In this document: positions 1 to 8,884 of the stretch, in pieces | Numbering within the stretch: the first letter of the stretch is position 1 | How the letters are laid out: each line of letters opens with the position of its first letter | Source: Butyricicoccus sp. | Lineage (GTDB): Bacteria; Bacillota; Clostridia; Oscillospirales; Butyricicoccaceae | Assembly (NCBI GenBank): GCA_020025885.1 | Contig: JAHHRJ010000007.1 | Coordinates: forward strand, 1 to 63,534 | Direction: 5' to 3' | DNA: 63,534 nucleotides | The notes under the pieces: model-generated | Seen by the model: the letters and a program-made list of their open reading frames with translations, nothing else | The model's database searches: none | What the model was told of the DNA's origin: nothing | Translations under genes and position numbers: made by a program

Positions 1-347
1 TCGCGCCATAAATTCGTTGTGAATCCTTGAAATCCACCAAGGATTCCTGTGGATTGACGCCTTTTTCTGATGAGAAATTTTTCCCAAAATCGCTCTTGCT
101 GAATTATGCGGTATTGCCATAAAAATAATTGAGGCATAGATAATCGCTATGCCTGCGTTTAGATTGATTCCTCTTTGAAAGGCTTTACAAAGTCTTAATA
201 ACTTTGGTGTGAGACTCTTTATTTGGCTTTCTTCTTTGTAATTTACAATGTAATCCTATAATATCAGTAGGAAAAAATAAAATAATGTGATATAATATCA
301 AAGCATATTATTTATTATAATATAATTTGAGAGCAAGGGAGAAAAAA
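1..347. other. AT-rich intergenic region upstream of the adhesin
   Basis: I see no gene here. Bases 21-55 can form two interleaved pairings (21-29 with 38-46, and 31-37 with 49-55), followed by a T run near 61-66, so this part may be the terminator of a gene outside the window. Part of it (AAGGATTCCTG near 38-49) resembles the inside of the mobile repeat at 38581-38743. Nearer the adhesin the DNA is very AT-rich, with TATAAT boxes at 257-262 and 291-296, but neither has a convincing -35 box. Confidence 0.4.
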
Positions 348-3300
348 ATGAAACCACGAAAAAGAAGAATGTTATCACTATTGATGACAAGTAGCCTTCT
401 CTTTTCTATGATGTCAGAGACTGCGCTGGCAGGTGTGAATGCACCGGCGATGACAATGTACAAATATCATCCAGGGCATGATATTGCTCATGAATACATA
501 GCAGCAACAGAAGCCACACACGAAATCTCAAATGATGCAGATTCAGGTTCATCTGGGATGGATGAAGTCGTGAGTGTATCAAATAGAGCAGTAAACCAAA
601 CAGAGTACGACATAAGTGAGGGGTCTGTCATAATCAATAATAGTTGTGGCGATGCTTGTCCAGGTCATAGAATTACTGGAACATCAACAACTAACACGAT
701 CGTAGTTGAAAGCGGCACACATAACATCACGCTTGCTGGAGTAGATATTGATGTGAGTCAAACAGCCGCTTTTCAAATCAAGCCAGATGCAACAGTCACA
801 TTGACTCTTTTAGGAACAAATACCTTAAAAAGCGGACCGTACCATGCTGGATTGGAGGTTCCAGAAAAAGCAAACTTAATGATACAGTGTGGTATCCATC
901 CCCATGTGGGATCTTGTAATGCGGATACAGACCAATGTGGCACACTTACAGCAACTGGCGGAATATTCGGCGCAGGCATTGGCAGCGGGCAAAAAGGATC
1001 AGGCGGTCATATTACAATCAATGGTGGTGTAGTGACAACATACGGTGGTTCTTTCGCTGCGGGCATAGGTGGCGGTGGTGATGGTGTTGCTGACGGTGGT
1101 GACGGAGGCGATATTATCATTCGTGGTGGTGCTGTAACAGCATATGGTGGAGTCTTTGGTGCAGGTATTGGCGGTGCTGGCGGTGACTATGGTCATGGTG
1201 GTCATGGTGGTAATATCACCATTGAGGGTGGTATGGTCACAGCGTCTGGCGGTGACGATGGCGCAGGTATTGGCGGCGGTGGTGCTACCTATAACTTTGG
1301 AACCGCCGGAACTGGTGGTAATATCACCATCAAGGGCGGTACAGTCATGGCATACGGCAAAATGGATGGTGCGGGTATTGGCGGCGGCGGTGGTGAAAGT
1401 GGAGACGCTGGTTCTGCTGGTAAGATCATTATCGAGGGCGATGCGCAGGTGACAGCAAAAGGTGATAGACTTGGTGCAGGCATTGGCGGCGGTGGCACTG
1501 ACTTTGGTTACGGAGGCAGTGGTGGTGACATCACCATTAAGGGCGGTGTAGTCATGGCAACCGGAGGTATATCTGGTGCAGGTATTGGCGGCGGTGGCGG
1601 TGATGGTTATGGTCGTGGTGGTGCAGGTGGTAACATCACGATCGAGGGTGGTGTGATTACGGCACATAGTGGCCACTATGCATCAGGTATCGGCGGTGGT
1701 GACTATGGCACAGGTGGTAATATCACGATCAGCAGTGGCACTGTTATGGCACATGGTAGTATGTATGGCTCAGGTATTGGTGGTGATTATAGCAGCACAG
1801 ATACAGGTACTTTTCAAACTGGTGCTGGCGATGCGGTAATTATTGCTGTTCCCAATATTCAGGACACAACAAATCGAAAAGACTGGAGTGGTTTAATCTT
1901 TAACGGAAAAAATGGTAAAATACATGGCAATTATAACAATCCATTCTATATCCGAGATAGTTTTGAAACTCCAATTGATGGGATGCTCACTATTTCGGAA
2001 GGAGAAAAATTAGAAATTGGTAAAAATGTTATAATCAAGAACAATGGCACGATTATCAATGGCGGAATTATAAGCGATACGAATAAAATTAAGGACGGAA
2101 TCATCTACCATACACTAAATGCAGCTGCAAATCAGTCTACAATCACATTTCGGAGTGGTGTATATGACGGAAATGCCAAACAGGGTGATGATGTTGTTTT
2201 TGAAGTAACTGCGAACCCCGATTTTATCATTGATCATGTGGCATACAAGATAGGTGAAGATGCAACTGAAACCAAGATCCCTCAGCGTGATGGTATCTAC
2301 ACCATTCCTGGTGGTACAATCACGAATCCCGTGCAGATTATTGTTACCACAATCGTTCCTCCTGTTCCAGACCCACCAAATGGTACAGACTATACCATAG
2401 ACTATATCAATGAAACGCTCCACTTTAAGGAACAATTTGAGATCAATTTGGAAGAATCCTTTTATGAACACGGGTATTTTTCTTCTGGAGGTTCTGTTTC
2501 AAGTTTGATTGGTACAACACTGTATATCCGAAGGAAAGAAAGTCCACCATATCCCGCTGGACAAGTATTGCCATTTCAAGTTCCAGAACGCCCTGCAACA
2601 CCGGTTCCACATGTCGAAAACACCAGTGTTACAGGGAAGCAGGACGGTGAGATCAGAAATGTGACGCCGGCTATGGAGTATAAAGAAATCAATAGCGATC
2701 AATGGATAAGCTGTGAAGGAACAACGATTACAGGTCTTGCAGCTGGAACATATCTAGTGCGTATGAAGGCTGTTAAGGATACATCTTTTGCAAGCCTAGC
2801 TGCAACGGTGATCGTGGAGGAGGGGGCAGAGCCTACCTACACACTTACAATTACCCCACCAACATTTGAAACTGTTACATATGGTGATCCTCAACCCGAG
2901 GAAAAGCCCATCATCATCTCTAATAGCGGCAATAGTGAAGTGAATATTGACAGTATGACCATTCACTCAAACAATTTTCGCAGGACTATGGATAATAGCT
3001 CAGATAAATTTATTATCCATAAAGGCAGCGACACTGTTAAGACAGACCAAACATTAGACGATTGGCTGCTCCAGCCCTCAGAAGGACTGAAGCCAGGTCT
3101 TCACAAAGCTACTATTATAGCAACATATAATAATAACACACAGACCGAAGCGGAGGTCGTATTCTTGGTGACTCCTACACCGACTTACGACCTTACGATC
3201 ACTGCACCAACATTTGATGATATCATCTATGGTGACCCGCAGCCAGACGCAAAACCGATCATTATTTCCAATCGTGGTAACAGTGATGCGCGTATCAATC

Positions 3301-5495
3301 ATGTGAGCAGTAGTTCAGATAAATTTATCATTACGGAAGGCAGCAAAACTGTTACACCAGGTTTAGAACACAGCTTAAACAACTGGACGATCCGTCCAAA
3401 GGAAGACCTTCCCGTTGGAAGATATGAAGATACAATTATAGTAACATATAGCAAAGATGTACGAACTGTAGCAAGTGCTGAGGCAACTGTCACCTTTGAA
3501 GTAAAACCTGTTTCCACATCCAACCTTGATATCGCTGAACTGACATTTGATGCAATAATTGAAGGTGATCCACAGCCGGATCCAAAATCAATCATCATCA
3601 AGAATACTGGCAATGCCGATGCTACGATTAGTCATATTAGTGTTGATTCAGATAACTTTATCATCACGAAAGGCAGTACTACTGTTAATGCAGGAGAAAC
3701 CATAGATGATTGGACAATTCAACCAAAGAAAAATCTTGCTGCTGGCAGATATCAAGATACTATTACAGTAACATACGACCATGGGGCAATCGCTCAGACA
3801 CAAATCCACTTGTTGGTAAGTACGGATCTAACTTATACACTCACCATTACTGCACCAACATTTGATGACATCACTTTTGGTGACCCACAGCCTGCAGCAA
3901 AACCACTCAGTATTTTTAACAGGGACAGCAGTGATATCATCATCAATCATGTAAGTGTCAGTTCGGATGCGTTTATCATTCATACAGGCAGCAAAATCAT
4001 TGGTGCTGGTCAAACAGTTCATGACTGGACAATCCAACCAAAGGACAATCTGCCTCCAGGCAGATATAATGCTACGGTCACAGTAACATACGATTATGAT
4101 ATAGCAGTCCAGACAGAGGTCAGTTTATTGGTAAAATCTACTGATGATAATTCTGGTTCATCTGGCGGTAGTTCTGGTTCGTCTGGTGGTAGTTCTGGTA
4201 GTATCAGTTGTGGTGATTTATCTGATGCTGGTGTGATCATTCGCCGTCCAGATGAAAATAAACCCGACATCCCAACTACGGCTCAGACCAAAATAGCCAT
4301 GACAGATTCGCTGGGAAATGTTACAATCACAAAATCTATGCTACATTGTGTCATCTCTCTTGCACAGAGCGATGTGATAAAACATGGCAATACAGCAAAT
4401 GGCATTGAGCTATCGGTACCCATAAAAACGGATAAAGATTTGGGGAGTGTACACATCACAATCAAAAGAGATGCATTGGATAAACTGATCTCTTCTTGTA
4501 TTGATCGCTTCACGATTCGGGTGCACAATATGGCAGATTTGACACTTTCTTTGGATGCACTTACAGAACTGAAAAAACAGAACTCTGGTGATCTGATTTT
4601 GACATTAAAACGCGCAAATATTTCTTCTCAGGATGCTCAAATAGCGATCGGAAACCGTCCGGCATACAACATAAATCTTTGGAAGTTCAAAAACGGCCAA
4701 AAAACGCCCATTACCACACTCAACAACCAGACCATCACTATTTCTATTCCGTATACCCTAAAAAAATGTGAAACAATCTCGAATCTGCGTGCGGTTTATG
4801 TGGGGGATAGCGGAAATCTTGAATGGATGAGCCAATCTATCTATGACGAGGAACAGAAAGCTGTTGTGTTTGAAGTAAATCATTTTGGTGTATATGGTAT
4901 TGGTTATAAAAATAATACTGAAAAAATCTTTACAGACATCGCAAACCATTGGGCAGAAAAGGATATTATGTTTATTGCCAGCCGTGGAATCGTCACTGGT
5001 ACCAGCGCCACTACATTCAGTCCCAACATGCAACTGACCCGTGGAATGCTTGTAACTATATTAGGGCGCTTAGAATGTATTGATTTAGATCGCTACAAGG
5101 CTGGCCCATTTATTGATGTGGCTCCAGATGATTACTATGCTCCTTATGTAAACTGGGCGGCAGAGACTGGTGTTGTCCATGGTTATAACGATATTGAGTT
5201 TGGACCAAGAGATGCGATTACGCGTGAGCAATTAGCAGTAATGATCAAGAATTATTGTGAAAAGATAGGATATACTTTGCCAAAAAAATCAGAAAAATTA
5301 GATTTTGCAGACAGTGAAGATATCACTTTTTGGGCAAAAGATGCCGTGCAGGTACTGCAGCAGGCTGATATTCTTTCTGGCAGAGGAAATAATCAGTTTG
5401 GTCCTCAAAGCATAGGGACTCGTGCAGAAATTGCAACAGTCATGCATCGATTTATAAGGACAATCATTGATGCACAGACCACAAAGGATACCTGA
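348..5495 (+). CDS. Giant secreted SLH-domain adhesin-like surface protein
   Basis: This 1715-residue protein is probably displayed on the cell wall. It starts with a signal peptide (basic MKPRKRR, hydrophobic core, cleavage near ALA-G). Next come a beta-rich segment with a carbohydrate-binding or adhesin look, about nine glycine-rich repeats, and four repeats of about 100 residues that each contain a GDPQP motif. A Ser/Gly linker (4150-4203) leads to a globular region and three C-terminal SLH domains (about 4920-5480), which bind pyruvylated secondary wall polymer. The ATG at 348 is chosen because AGGGAG lies just upstream; an in-frame TTG at 327 has no such site. It is transcribed alone and ends at the hairpin at 5626. 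The ligand is unknown. Confidence 0.85.
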   Translation: MKPRKRRMLSLLMTSSLLFSMMSETALAGVNAPAMTMYKYHPGHDIAHEYIAATEATHEISNDADSGSSGMDEVVSVSNRAVNQTEYDISEGSVIINNSCGDACPGHRITGTSTTNTIVVESGTHNITLAGVDIDVSQTAAFQIKPDATVTLTLLGTNTLKSGPYHAGLEVPEKANLMIQCGIHPHVGSCNADTDQCGTLTATGGIFGAGIGSGQKGSGGHITINGGVVTTYGGSFAAGIGGGGDGVADGGDGGDIIIRGGAVTAYGGVFGAGIGGAGGDYGHGGHGGNITIEGGMVTASGGDDGAGIGGGGATYNFGTAGTGGNITIKGGTVMAYGKMDGAGIGGGGGESGDAGSAGKIIIEGDAQVTAKGDRLGAGIGGGGTDFGYGGSGGDITIKGGVVMATGGISGAGIGGGGGDGYGRGGAGGNITIEGGVITAHSGHYASGIGGGDYGTGGNITISSGTVMAHGSMYGSGIGGDYSSTDTGTFQTGAGDAVIIAVPNIQDTTNRKDWSGLIFNGKNGKIHGNYNNPFYIRDSFETPIDGMLTISEGEKLEIGKNVIIKNNGTIINGGIISDTNKIKDGIIYHTLNAAANQSTITFRSGVYDGNAKQGDDVVFEVTANPDFIIDHVAYKIGEDATETKIPQRDGIYTIPGGTITNPVQIIVTTIVPPVPDPPNGTDYTIDYINETLHFKEQFEINLEESFYEHGYFSSGGSVSSLIGTTLYIRRKESPPYPAGQVLPFQVPERPATPVPHVENTSVTGKQDGEIRNVTPAMEYKEINSDQWISCEGTTITGLAAGTYLVRMKAVKDTSFASLAATVIVEEGAEPTYTLTITPPTFETVTYGDPQPEEKPIIISNSGNSEVNIDSMTIHSNNFRRTMDNSSDKFIIHKGSDTVKTDQTLDDWLLQPSEGLKPGLHKATIIATYNNNTQTEAEVVFLVTPTPTYDLTITAPTFDDIIYGDPQPDAKPIIISNRGNSDARINHVSSSSDKFIITEGSKTVTPGLEHSLNNWTIRPKEDLPVGRYEDTIIVTYSKDVRTVASAEATVTFEVKPVSTSNLDIAELTFDAIIEGDPQPDPKSIIIKNTGNADATISHISVDSDNFIITKGSTTVNAGETIDDWTIQPKKNLAAGRYQDTITVTYDHGAIAQTQIHLLVSTDLTYTLTITAPTFDDITFGDPQPAAKPLSIFNRDSSDIIINHVSVSSDAFIIHTGSKIIGAGQTVHDWTIQPKDNLPPGRYNATVTVTYDYDIAVQTEVSLLVKSTDDNSGSSGGSSGSSGGSSGSISCGDLSDAGVIIRRPDENKPDIPTTAQTKIAMTDSLGNVTITKSMLHCVISLAQSDVIKHGNTANGIELSVPIKTDKDLGSVHITIKRDALDKLISSCIDRFTIRVHNMADLTLSLDALTELKKQNSGDLILTLKRANISSQDAQIAIGNRPAYNINLWKFKNGQKTPITTLNNQTITISIPYTLKKCETISNLRAVYVGDSGNLEWMSQSIYDEEQKAVVFEVNHFGVYGIGYKNNTEKIFTDIANHWAEKDIMFIASRGIVTGTSATTFSPNMQLTRGMLVTILGRLECIDLDRYKAGPFIDVAPDDYYAPYVNWAAETGVVHGYNDIEFGPRDAITREQLAVMIKNYCEKIGYTLPKKSEKLDFADSEDITFWAKDAVQVLQQADILSGRGNNQFGPQSIGTRAEIATVMHRFIRTIIDAQTTKDT
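950..1800 (+). repeat. Glycine-rich tandem repeats in the adhesin
   Basis: About nine degenerate repeats of 28-36 codons, each of the form ITI-x-GG-x-V-x-A-x-GG followed by GAGIGGGG and a Gly/Asp/His-rich turn. The regular alternation of a short beta strand and a glycine turn suggests a beta-solenoid (inference). Long open frames on the opposite strand here are by-products of the repeat codons. Confidence 0.8.
2836..4134 (+). repeat. Four tandem Ig-like repeats in the adhesin
   Basis: Four units start near 2836, 3187, 3517 and 3835. Each has a TFD/TFE entry strand, a GDPQP turn, an IIISN-G-N/D-x-S core, a DKFII-like strand, a DW-x-IQP segment and a final GRY-x-x-TI-x-VTY strand. The pattern is that of a small beta-sandwich resembling ASH/HYDIN or choice-of-anchor domains, used as a spacer stalk. 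The first unit is longest because of a 10-12 residue insertion. Confidence 0.75.
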
Positions 5496-5521
5496 TGAAT
5501 GACAGTGGTCAATATGTGTGC

Positions 5522-5597
5522 AGGGCGTATCTGAAAATAAAGAAACTCTCAAATTTCTCGTAATGCGTGAGTAGCTGTTGGGCGCGTTGCAAAATGC
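5522..5597 (+). repeat. Truncated copy of the small inverted-repeat element
   Basis: It begins with AGGGCGTATCTGAAAA, the same left end as the full copy at 38581, and remains alignable for about 70 bases. The right end found at 38721-38743 is missing. It lies between the adhesin stop and its terminator. Confidence 0.65.
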
Positions 5598-5625
5598 ATT
5601 TTTGGAAAATTAAACCCAATATTTT

Positions 5626-5670
5626 AGCGGGAGAACCCACACTAATTTGTGGATTCTCCCGCTATTTTTA
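5626..5670 (+). terminator. Intrinsic terminator after the adhesin
   Basis: A perfect 15-bp stem (AGCGGGAGAACCCAC with its complement, 5626-5640 and 5649-5663) is followed by ATTTTTAA. The T run is on the + strand side only, so it serves the adhesin rather than dapB. Confidence 0.8.
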
Positions 5671-5689
5671 ACTGTATTTATTATATGCT

Positions 5690-6460
5690 TTATTCTGCCG
5701 CCTGTGCTGCGATAACGTTGCTCATATTATAAAGAGCAGGCTTTGTCTGTGCGGCAAGAAATGCAGCAGCATTCACAGCACCAGTTGCAAAGACTTCACG
5801 CGAGAGGGCGGAGTGTTTAATCTCAATCACTTCATCACGGCCGCAGAACATGACGCTATGCTCTCCAACAATGGTGCCGCCGCGAATGGCATGAATGCCG
5901 ATTTCATGAGCGGGACGTTTTTTACGCCGCTCATGGCGGTCATAGGTATATTCTGCGTCATAGGGGAGGGCTTCCGAAACCGCATCTGCCAGCATAAGTG
6001 CTGTGCCGCTCGGCGCATCGAGTTTTTGATTGTGGTGCGCTTCGACGATTTCAACATTGTAGTCATCGCCCAAAACAGAGGCACACTTACGTAGTAAGTC
6101 CATCATAAGGTTAATGCCGATAGACATATTACCAGAACGGAATACTGGGATTTCGGTTGCTGCCTTGTCGATCGCGGCAAGCTGCTCGGCAGAGTGTCCA
6201 GTGGTGCAGATGACCACAGGGAGCTTGCGCGAAACACAGTAGGCAAGCAGTTCTTCGGTGACCGCGGCGTTAGAGAAGTCAATAACAACATCAGCTTCGC
6301 CAGTAAACTCTGACACATGTGCGAACACTGGATAATCAGACAGCTGTACGGCGTTTAAATCCAGACCTGCAACAATCTGCATTTCGGGCTTTGCGGCACA
6401 AATTTCAGTAATGACGCGCCCCATACGACCATTACAGCCAGAAAGAATGATTTTTGGCAT
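5690..6460 (-). CDS. dapB: 4-hydroxy-tetrahydrodipicolinate reductase
   Basis: DapB reduces the product of DapA with NAD(P)H in the diaminopimelate/lysine pathway in the cytoplasm. The 256-residue protein has the N-terminal nucleotide-binding GCNGRMG loop, the CTTGHS segment, and the family signature EAHHNQK-x-DAPSGTA with catalytic His and Lys. The ATG at 6460 is preferred because MPKIILSG is the normal N terminus and AAAGAGAG lies upstream; a longer frame to 6484 would add eight unrelated residues. It is the last gene of asd-dapA-dapB, 20 bp after dapA, and shares the lysine riboswitch control. Confidence 0.96.
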   Translation of the reverse strand: MPKIILSGCNGRMGRVITEICAAKPEMQIVAGLDLNAVQLSDYPVFAHVSEFTGEADVVIDFSNAAVTEELLAYCVSRKLPVVICTTGHSAEQLAAIDKAATEIPVFRSGNMSIGINLMMDLLRKCASVLGDDYNVEIVEAHHNQKLDAPSGTALMLADAVSEALPYDAEYTYDRHERRKKRPAHEIGIHAIRGGTIVGEHSVMFCGRDEVIEIKHSALSREVFATGAVNAAAFLAAQTKPALYNMSNVIAAQAAE

Positions 6461-6480
6461 AGGGATACACTCTCTTTCTA

Positions 6481-7371
6481 TCAAATGCGGCAGCCCATGC
6501 GGGTCAGCTCTGCCTGAATGAGTGCGGCATGCTCGTCTGTCACATCAACGAGTGGGAGACGCAGACCGCCGACCTTCCAGCCAAGCTGTTCCATTGCCTT
6601 CTTGACTGGAATCGGGTTGACTTCACAGAACAGGGCATTCATAAGCGGTAAGTAATCAAGCTGGAGCTTGCGAGCTTCTTCATAATTGCCATCCAGACAC
6701 AGCTGAGTTAGACGGTGGGTTTCTGCCGGTGCAACATTGGACAGAACAGAGATAACACCCTTGCCACCCATTGCCATAAGCGGCAGAATCTGGTCATCGT
6801 TGCCTGACCAGAAGTTCAGCTCGTCGCCGCAAAGCTGCATTGCTTCTGCCAGCAAAGAGAAATTGCCGCTTGCTTCTTTGGTACCGTTGATGTTCGGATG
6901 CTTGGAAAGCGTATGGTAAGTCTGAGCGGTAATGGAAATTCCGGTACGGCTCGGTACATTGTACAGAATAATCGGGCAGTTGGTGCAATCTGCAATTGCG
7001 TTAAAGTGCGCGATCAGTCCATTCTGAGAGGTCTTATTATAATACGGGGTGACAGACAGTACAGCATCTGCACCGGACTTCTTTGCCTCCCGTGTCAGCT
7101 CGATTGCAGCGGCAGTATCGTTAGAGCCTGCACCTGCAATCAGTGGAACACGACCAGCAACATAAGAACAACCGAAATCTACGACTTCGGCATGTTCTGC
7201 CAAGGTCATCGTTGCAGATTCTCCAGTGGTTCCTGCGATGATAATCGCATCGGTTCCATTTGCGATCTGGTGGTCGATAATCTGCTTGAATACTTCGTAA
7301 TTTACTTCACCAGTGCGCTTGAATGGGGTAATGATGGCAACGCCAGCACCTGTAAAAATTGGCTTTTTCAT
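6481..7371 (-). CDS. dapA: 4-hydroxy-tetrahydrodipicolinate synthase
   Basis: DapA condenses pyruvate with aspartate semialdehyde, the committed step to diaminopimelate and lysine. The 296-residue TIM barrel shows GTTGESATM (catalytic Thr-Thr), the YYNK tyrosine, ILYNVPSRTG, and the GTKEASG lysine that forms the Schiff base. The ATG at 7371 follows TTGGAGGAACCACT, an ideal ribosome site; the longer frame to 7410 runs into asd and is rejected. Gene order asd-dapA-dapB follows the pathway. Confidence 0.97.
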   Translation of the reverse strand: MKKPIFTGAGVAIITPFKRTGEVNYEVFKQIIDHQIANGTDAIIIAGTTGESATMTLAEHAEVVDFGCSYVAGRVPLIAGAGSNDTAAAIELTREAKKSGADAVLSVTPYYNKTSQNGLIAHFNAIADCTNCPIILYNVPSRTGISITAQTYHTLSKHPNINGTKEASGNFSLLAEAMQLCGDELNFWSGNDDQILPLMAMGGKGVISVLSNVAPAETHRLTQLCLDGNYEEARKLQLDYLPLMNALFCEVNPIPVKKAMEQLGWKVGGLRLPLVDVTDEHAALIQAELTRMGCRI

Positions 7372-7385
7372 AGTGGTTCCTCCAA

Positions 7386-8465
7386 TCAGTCGATGTAGCC
7401 CTCTGCGCACAGCAGCTCTGCCATGAGCACGGCACCGCCGGCTGCACCACGCAAGGTGTTGTGCGATAGGCTGACAAACTTATAGTCAAAAACGGTATCT
7501 TCACGCAGACGTCCTACGGAAACGCCCATGCCACCCTCTAGGTCGCGGTCGAGCTTGGTCTGCGGACGATTATCTTCTTCAAAATAGGTCAGGAAGTGTT
7601 CTGGTGCCGACGGCAGTTTTAGTTCCTGTGCACGTCCAGAGAATGTACGCCACTTGGCAATCATCTCTTCCTTGGTTGCTTTTTCTTTGAGCTTTACAAA
7701 TACAGCTGCCATGTGTCCATCTGCAACCGGAACACGCAGGCACTGTGCGGTGATCTTCGGGGAAACCGCAGATACGATCTGATCGCCCTCGATGTGTCCC
7801 CAAACCTTCATCGGCTCAACCTCGGACTTTTCTTCCTCGCCGCCGATGAATGGGATCACATTGTCCACCATCTCCGACCAAGTATCAAAGGTTTTACCTG
7901 CGCCAGAGATTGCCTGATAAGTACATACTGCAACTTCCTCAATGCCGTATTCCCAGATCGCGCTCAGTGCTGGCACATAGCTCTGGATGGAGCAGTTGGA
8001 CTTGACAGCGATAAAGCCGCGCTTGGTGCCCAGACGCTGTTTCTGAGATTCGATAATCTTTGCATGCTCTGCGTTGATCTCCGGAATAATCATTGGGACG
8101 TCTGGAGTCAGGCGGTGTGCGCTGTTATTGGAAACGACAGGGCACTCCAGCTTTGCATAACGCTCTTCAAGTGCACGGATCTCGTCTTTTGGCATATCAA
8201 CGGCACAGAAAATAAAATCCACCTTGGAAGCCAGTTCCTCTGCGTCTGCGGTTGCATCCAAGAGCACAATGTCTTTCATGGACTCCGGAACAGGCTGCTG
8301 CATTTTCCAACGACCCTCGACCGCTTCGGCATAGGTTTTCCCGCGGTTGCGTCCGCTTGCCGCCATTGCGGTCACACGGAACCATGGATGGTTTTCCAAA
8401 AGGAGCGAAAAACGCTGACCTACCATGCCGGTCGCGCCTACAATGCCCACTTGATATTGCTTCAT
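7386..8465 (-). CDS. asd: Aspartate-semialdehyde dehydrogenase, archaeal/fungal-type family
   Basis: Asd reduces aspartyl phosphate to aspartate semialdehyde. The 359-residue sequence has the GATGMVGQRF nucleotide-binding loop, SNNSAHR, the catalytic cysteine in KSNCSIQ and the AISGAGK segment. This spacing and length fit the asd_EA subfamily of archaea, fungi and some Firmicutes rather than the common bacterial type. The ATG at 8465 follows GTAGGAGGATCTGTCATT. It is first in the operon and directly downstream of the lysine riboswitch terminator. Confidence 0.93.
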   Translation of the reverse strand: MKQYQVGIVGATGMVGQRFSLLLENHPWFRVTAMAASGRNRGKTYAEAVEGRWKMQQPVPESMKDIVLLDATADAEELASKVDFIFCAVDMPKDEIRALEERYAKLECPVVSNNSAHRLTPDVPMIIPEINAEHAKIIESQKQRLGTKRGFIAVKSNCSIQSYVPALSAIWEYGIEEVAVCTYQAISGAGKTFDTWSEMVDNVIPFIGGEEEKSEVEPMKVWGHIEGDQIVSAVSPKITAQCLRVPVADGHMAAVFVKLKEKATKEEMIAKWRTFSGRAQELKLPSAPEHFLTYFEEDNRPQTKLDRDLEGGMGVSVGRLREDTVFDYKFVSLSHNTLRGAAGGAVLMAELLCAEGYID

Positions 8466-8523
8466 AATGACAGATCCTCCTACATTGCGCATCACCATAT
8501 AAAGGAAACCTTCGATAGAGAAG

Positions 8524-8547
8524 AAAAAAACCGGTTGAAAAACCGGT
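8524..8547 (-). terminator. Attenuator of the lysine riboswitch
   Basis: On the minus strand ACCGGTT and AACCGGT pair around a short loop and are followed by seven T. It lies between the lysine aptamer and asd and is the likely off-switch. A second hairpin (8562-8569 with 8584-8591) sits between it and the aptamer. Confidence 0.85.
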
Positions 8548-8594
8548 ATAGACTAACTATAATGGAAAGACAGGAAGTATGTACTTTCCATCAA

Positions 8595-8772
8595 AGATAG
8601 CGCTCCACCGGCATAGCAGGTATGCAGTGACAGACGACAGGATTTTTTCCGTACCGTCCAGGACTGCCGCGCCGTAATGCTGGGCTGACCTTCGGCAGTG
8701 GTCCCTTTTTCGTGTGGTCATGGGGGTTACGGCCCCTCACAGACGATACTGATGAACACCGCGCCTCTATCT
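8595..8772 (-). promoter_or_regulatory. Lysine riboswitch (L box)
   Basis: Read on the minus strand, the leader opens with AGATAGAGGCGCGG, contains the conserved GCCGAAGG core, and closes with GGAGCGCTATCT, which pairs with the opening. These are the hallmarks of the L box of lysC/asd leaders. With the downstream terminator it should switch off asd-dapA-dapB when lysine is abundant. Confidence 0.93.
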
Positions 8773-8815
8773 GAAAGGATTTTCTTTTGTCAGGTAAAGT
8801 ATATATATTGTCTTT

Positions 8816-8844
8816 ATTCTATTGCAAGGGATACCGTTTGTCAA
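8816..8844 (-). promoter_or_regulatory. Sigma-A promoter of the asd operon
   Basis: On the minus strand a perfect TTGACA (8844-8839) and TAGAAT (8821-8816) are separated by 17 bases, placing the start of RNA about 35 bases before the aptamer. The promoter lies in the leader of the divergent SpoIID gene. Confidence 0.85.
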
Positions 8845-8884
8845 GAGAGCAGATGACAAAAAGACAAAGGGAGGAAATCACAAG

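Noticed and set aside
999..1676. 225-codon open frame on the minus strand across the adhesin repeats
   Set aside because: It is Thr/Cys-rich low complexity arising from the glycine repeat codons read backwards, and has no ribosome site.
950..1800. Regular repeats considered as a CRISPR array
   Set aside because: The repeats are degenerate, in frame and coding for glycine-rich protein, with no unique spacers.
7713..8600. 295-codon plus-strand frame opposite asd and its leader
   Set aside because: It runs through the riboswitch terminator and lacks a start signal; asd is certain.
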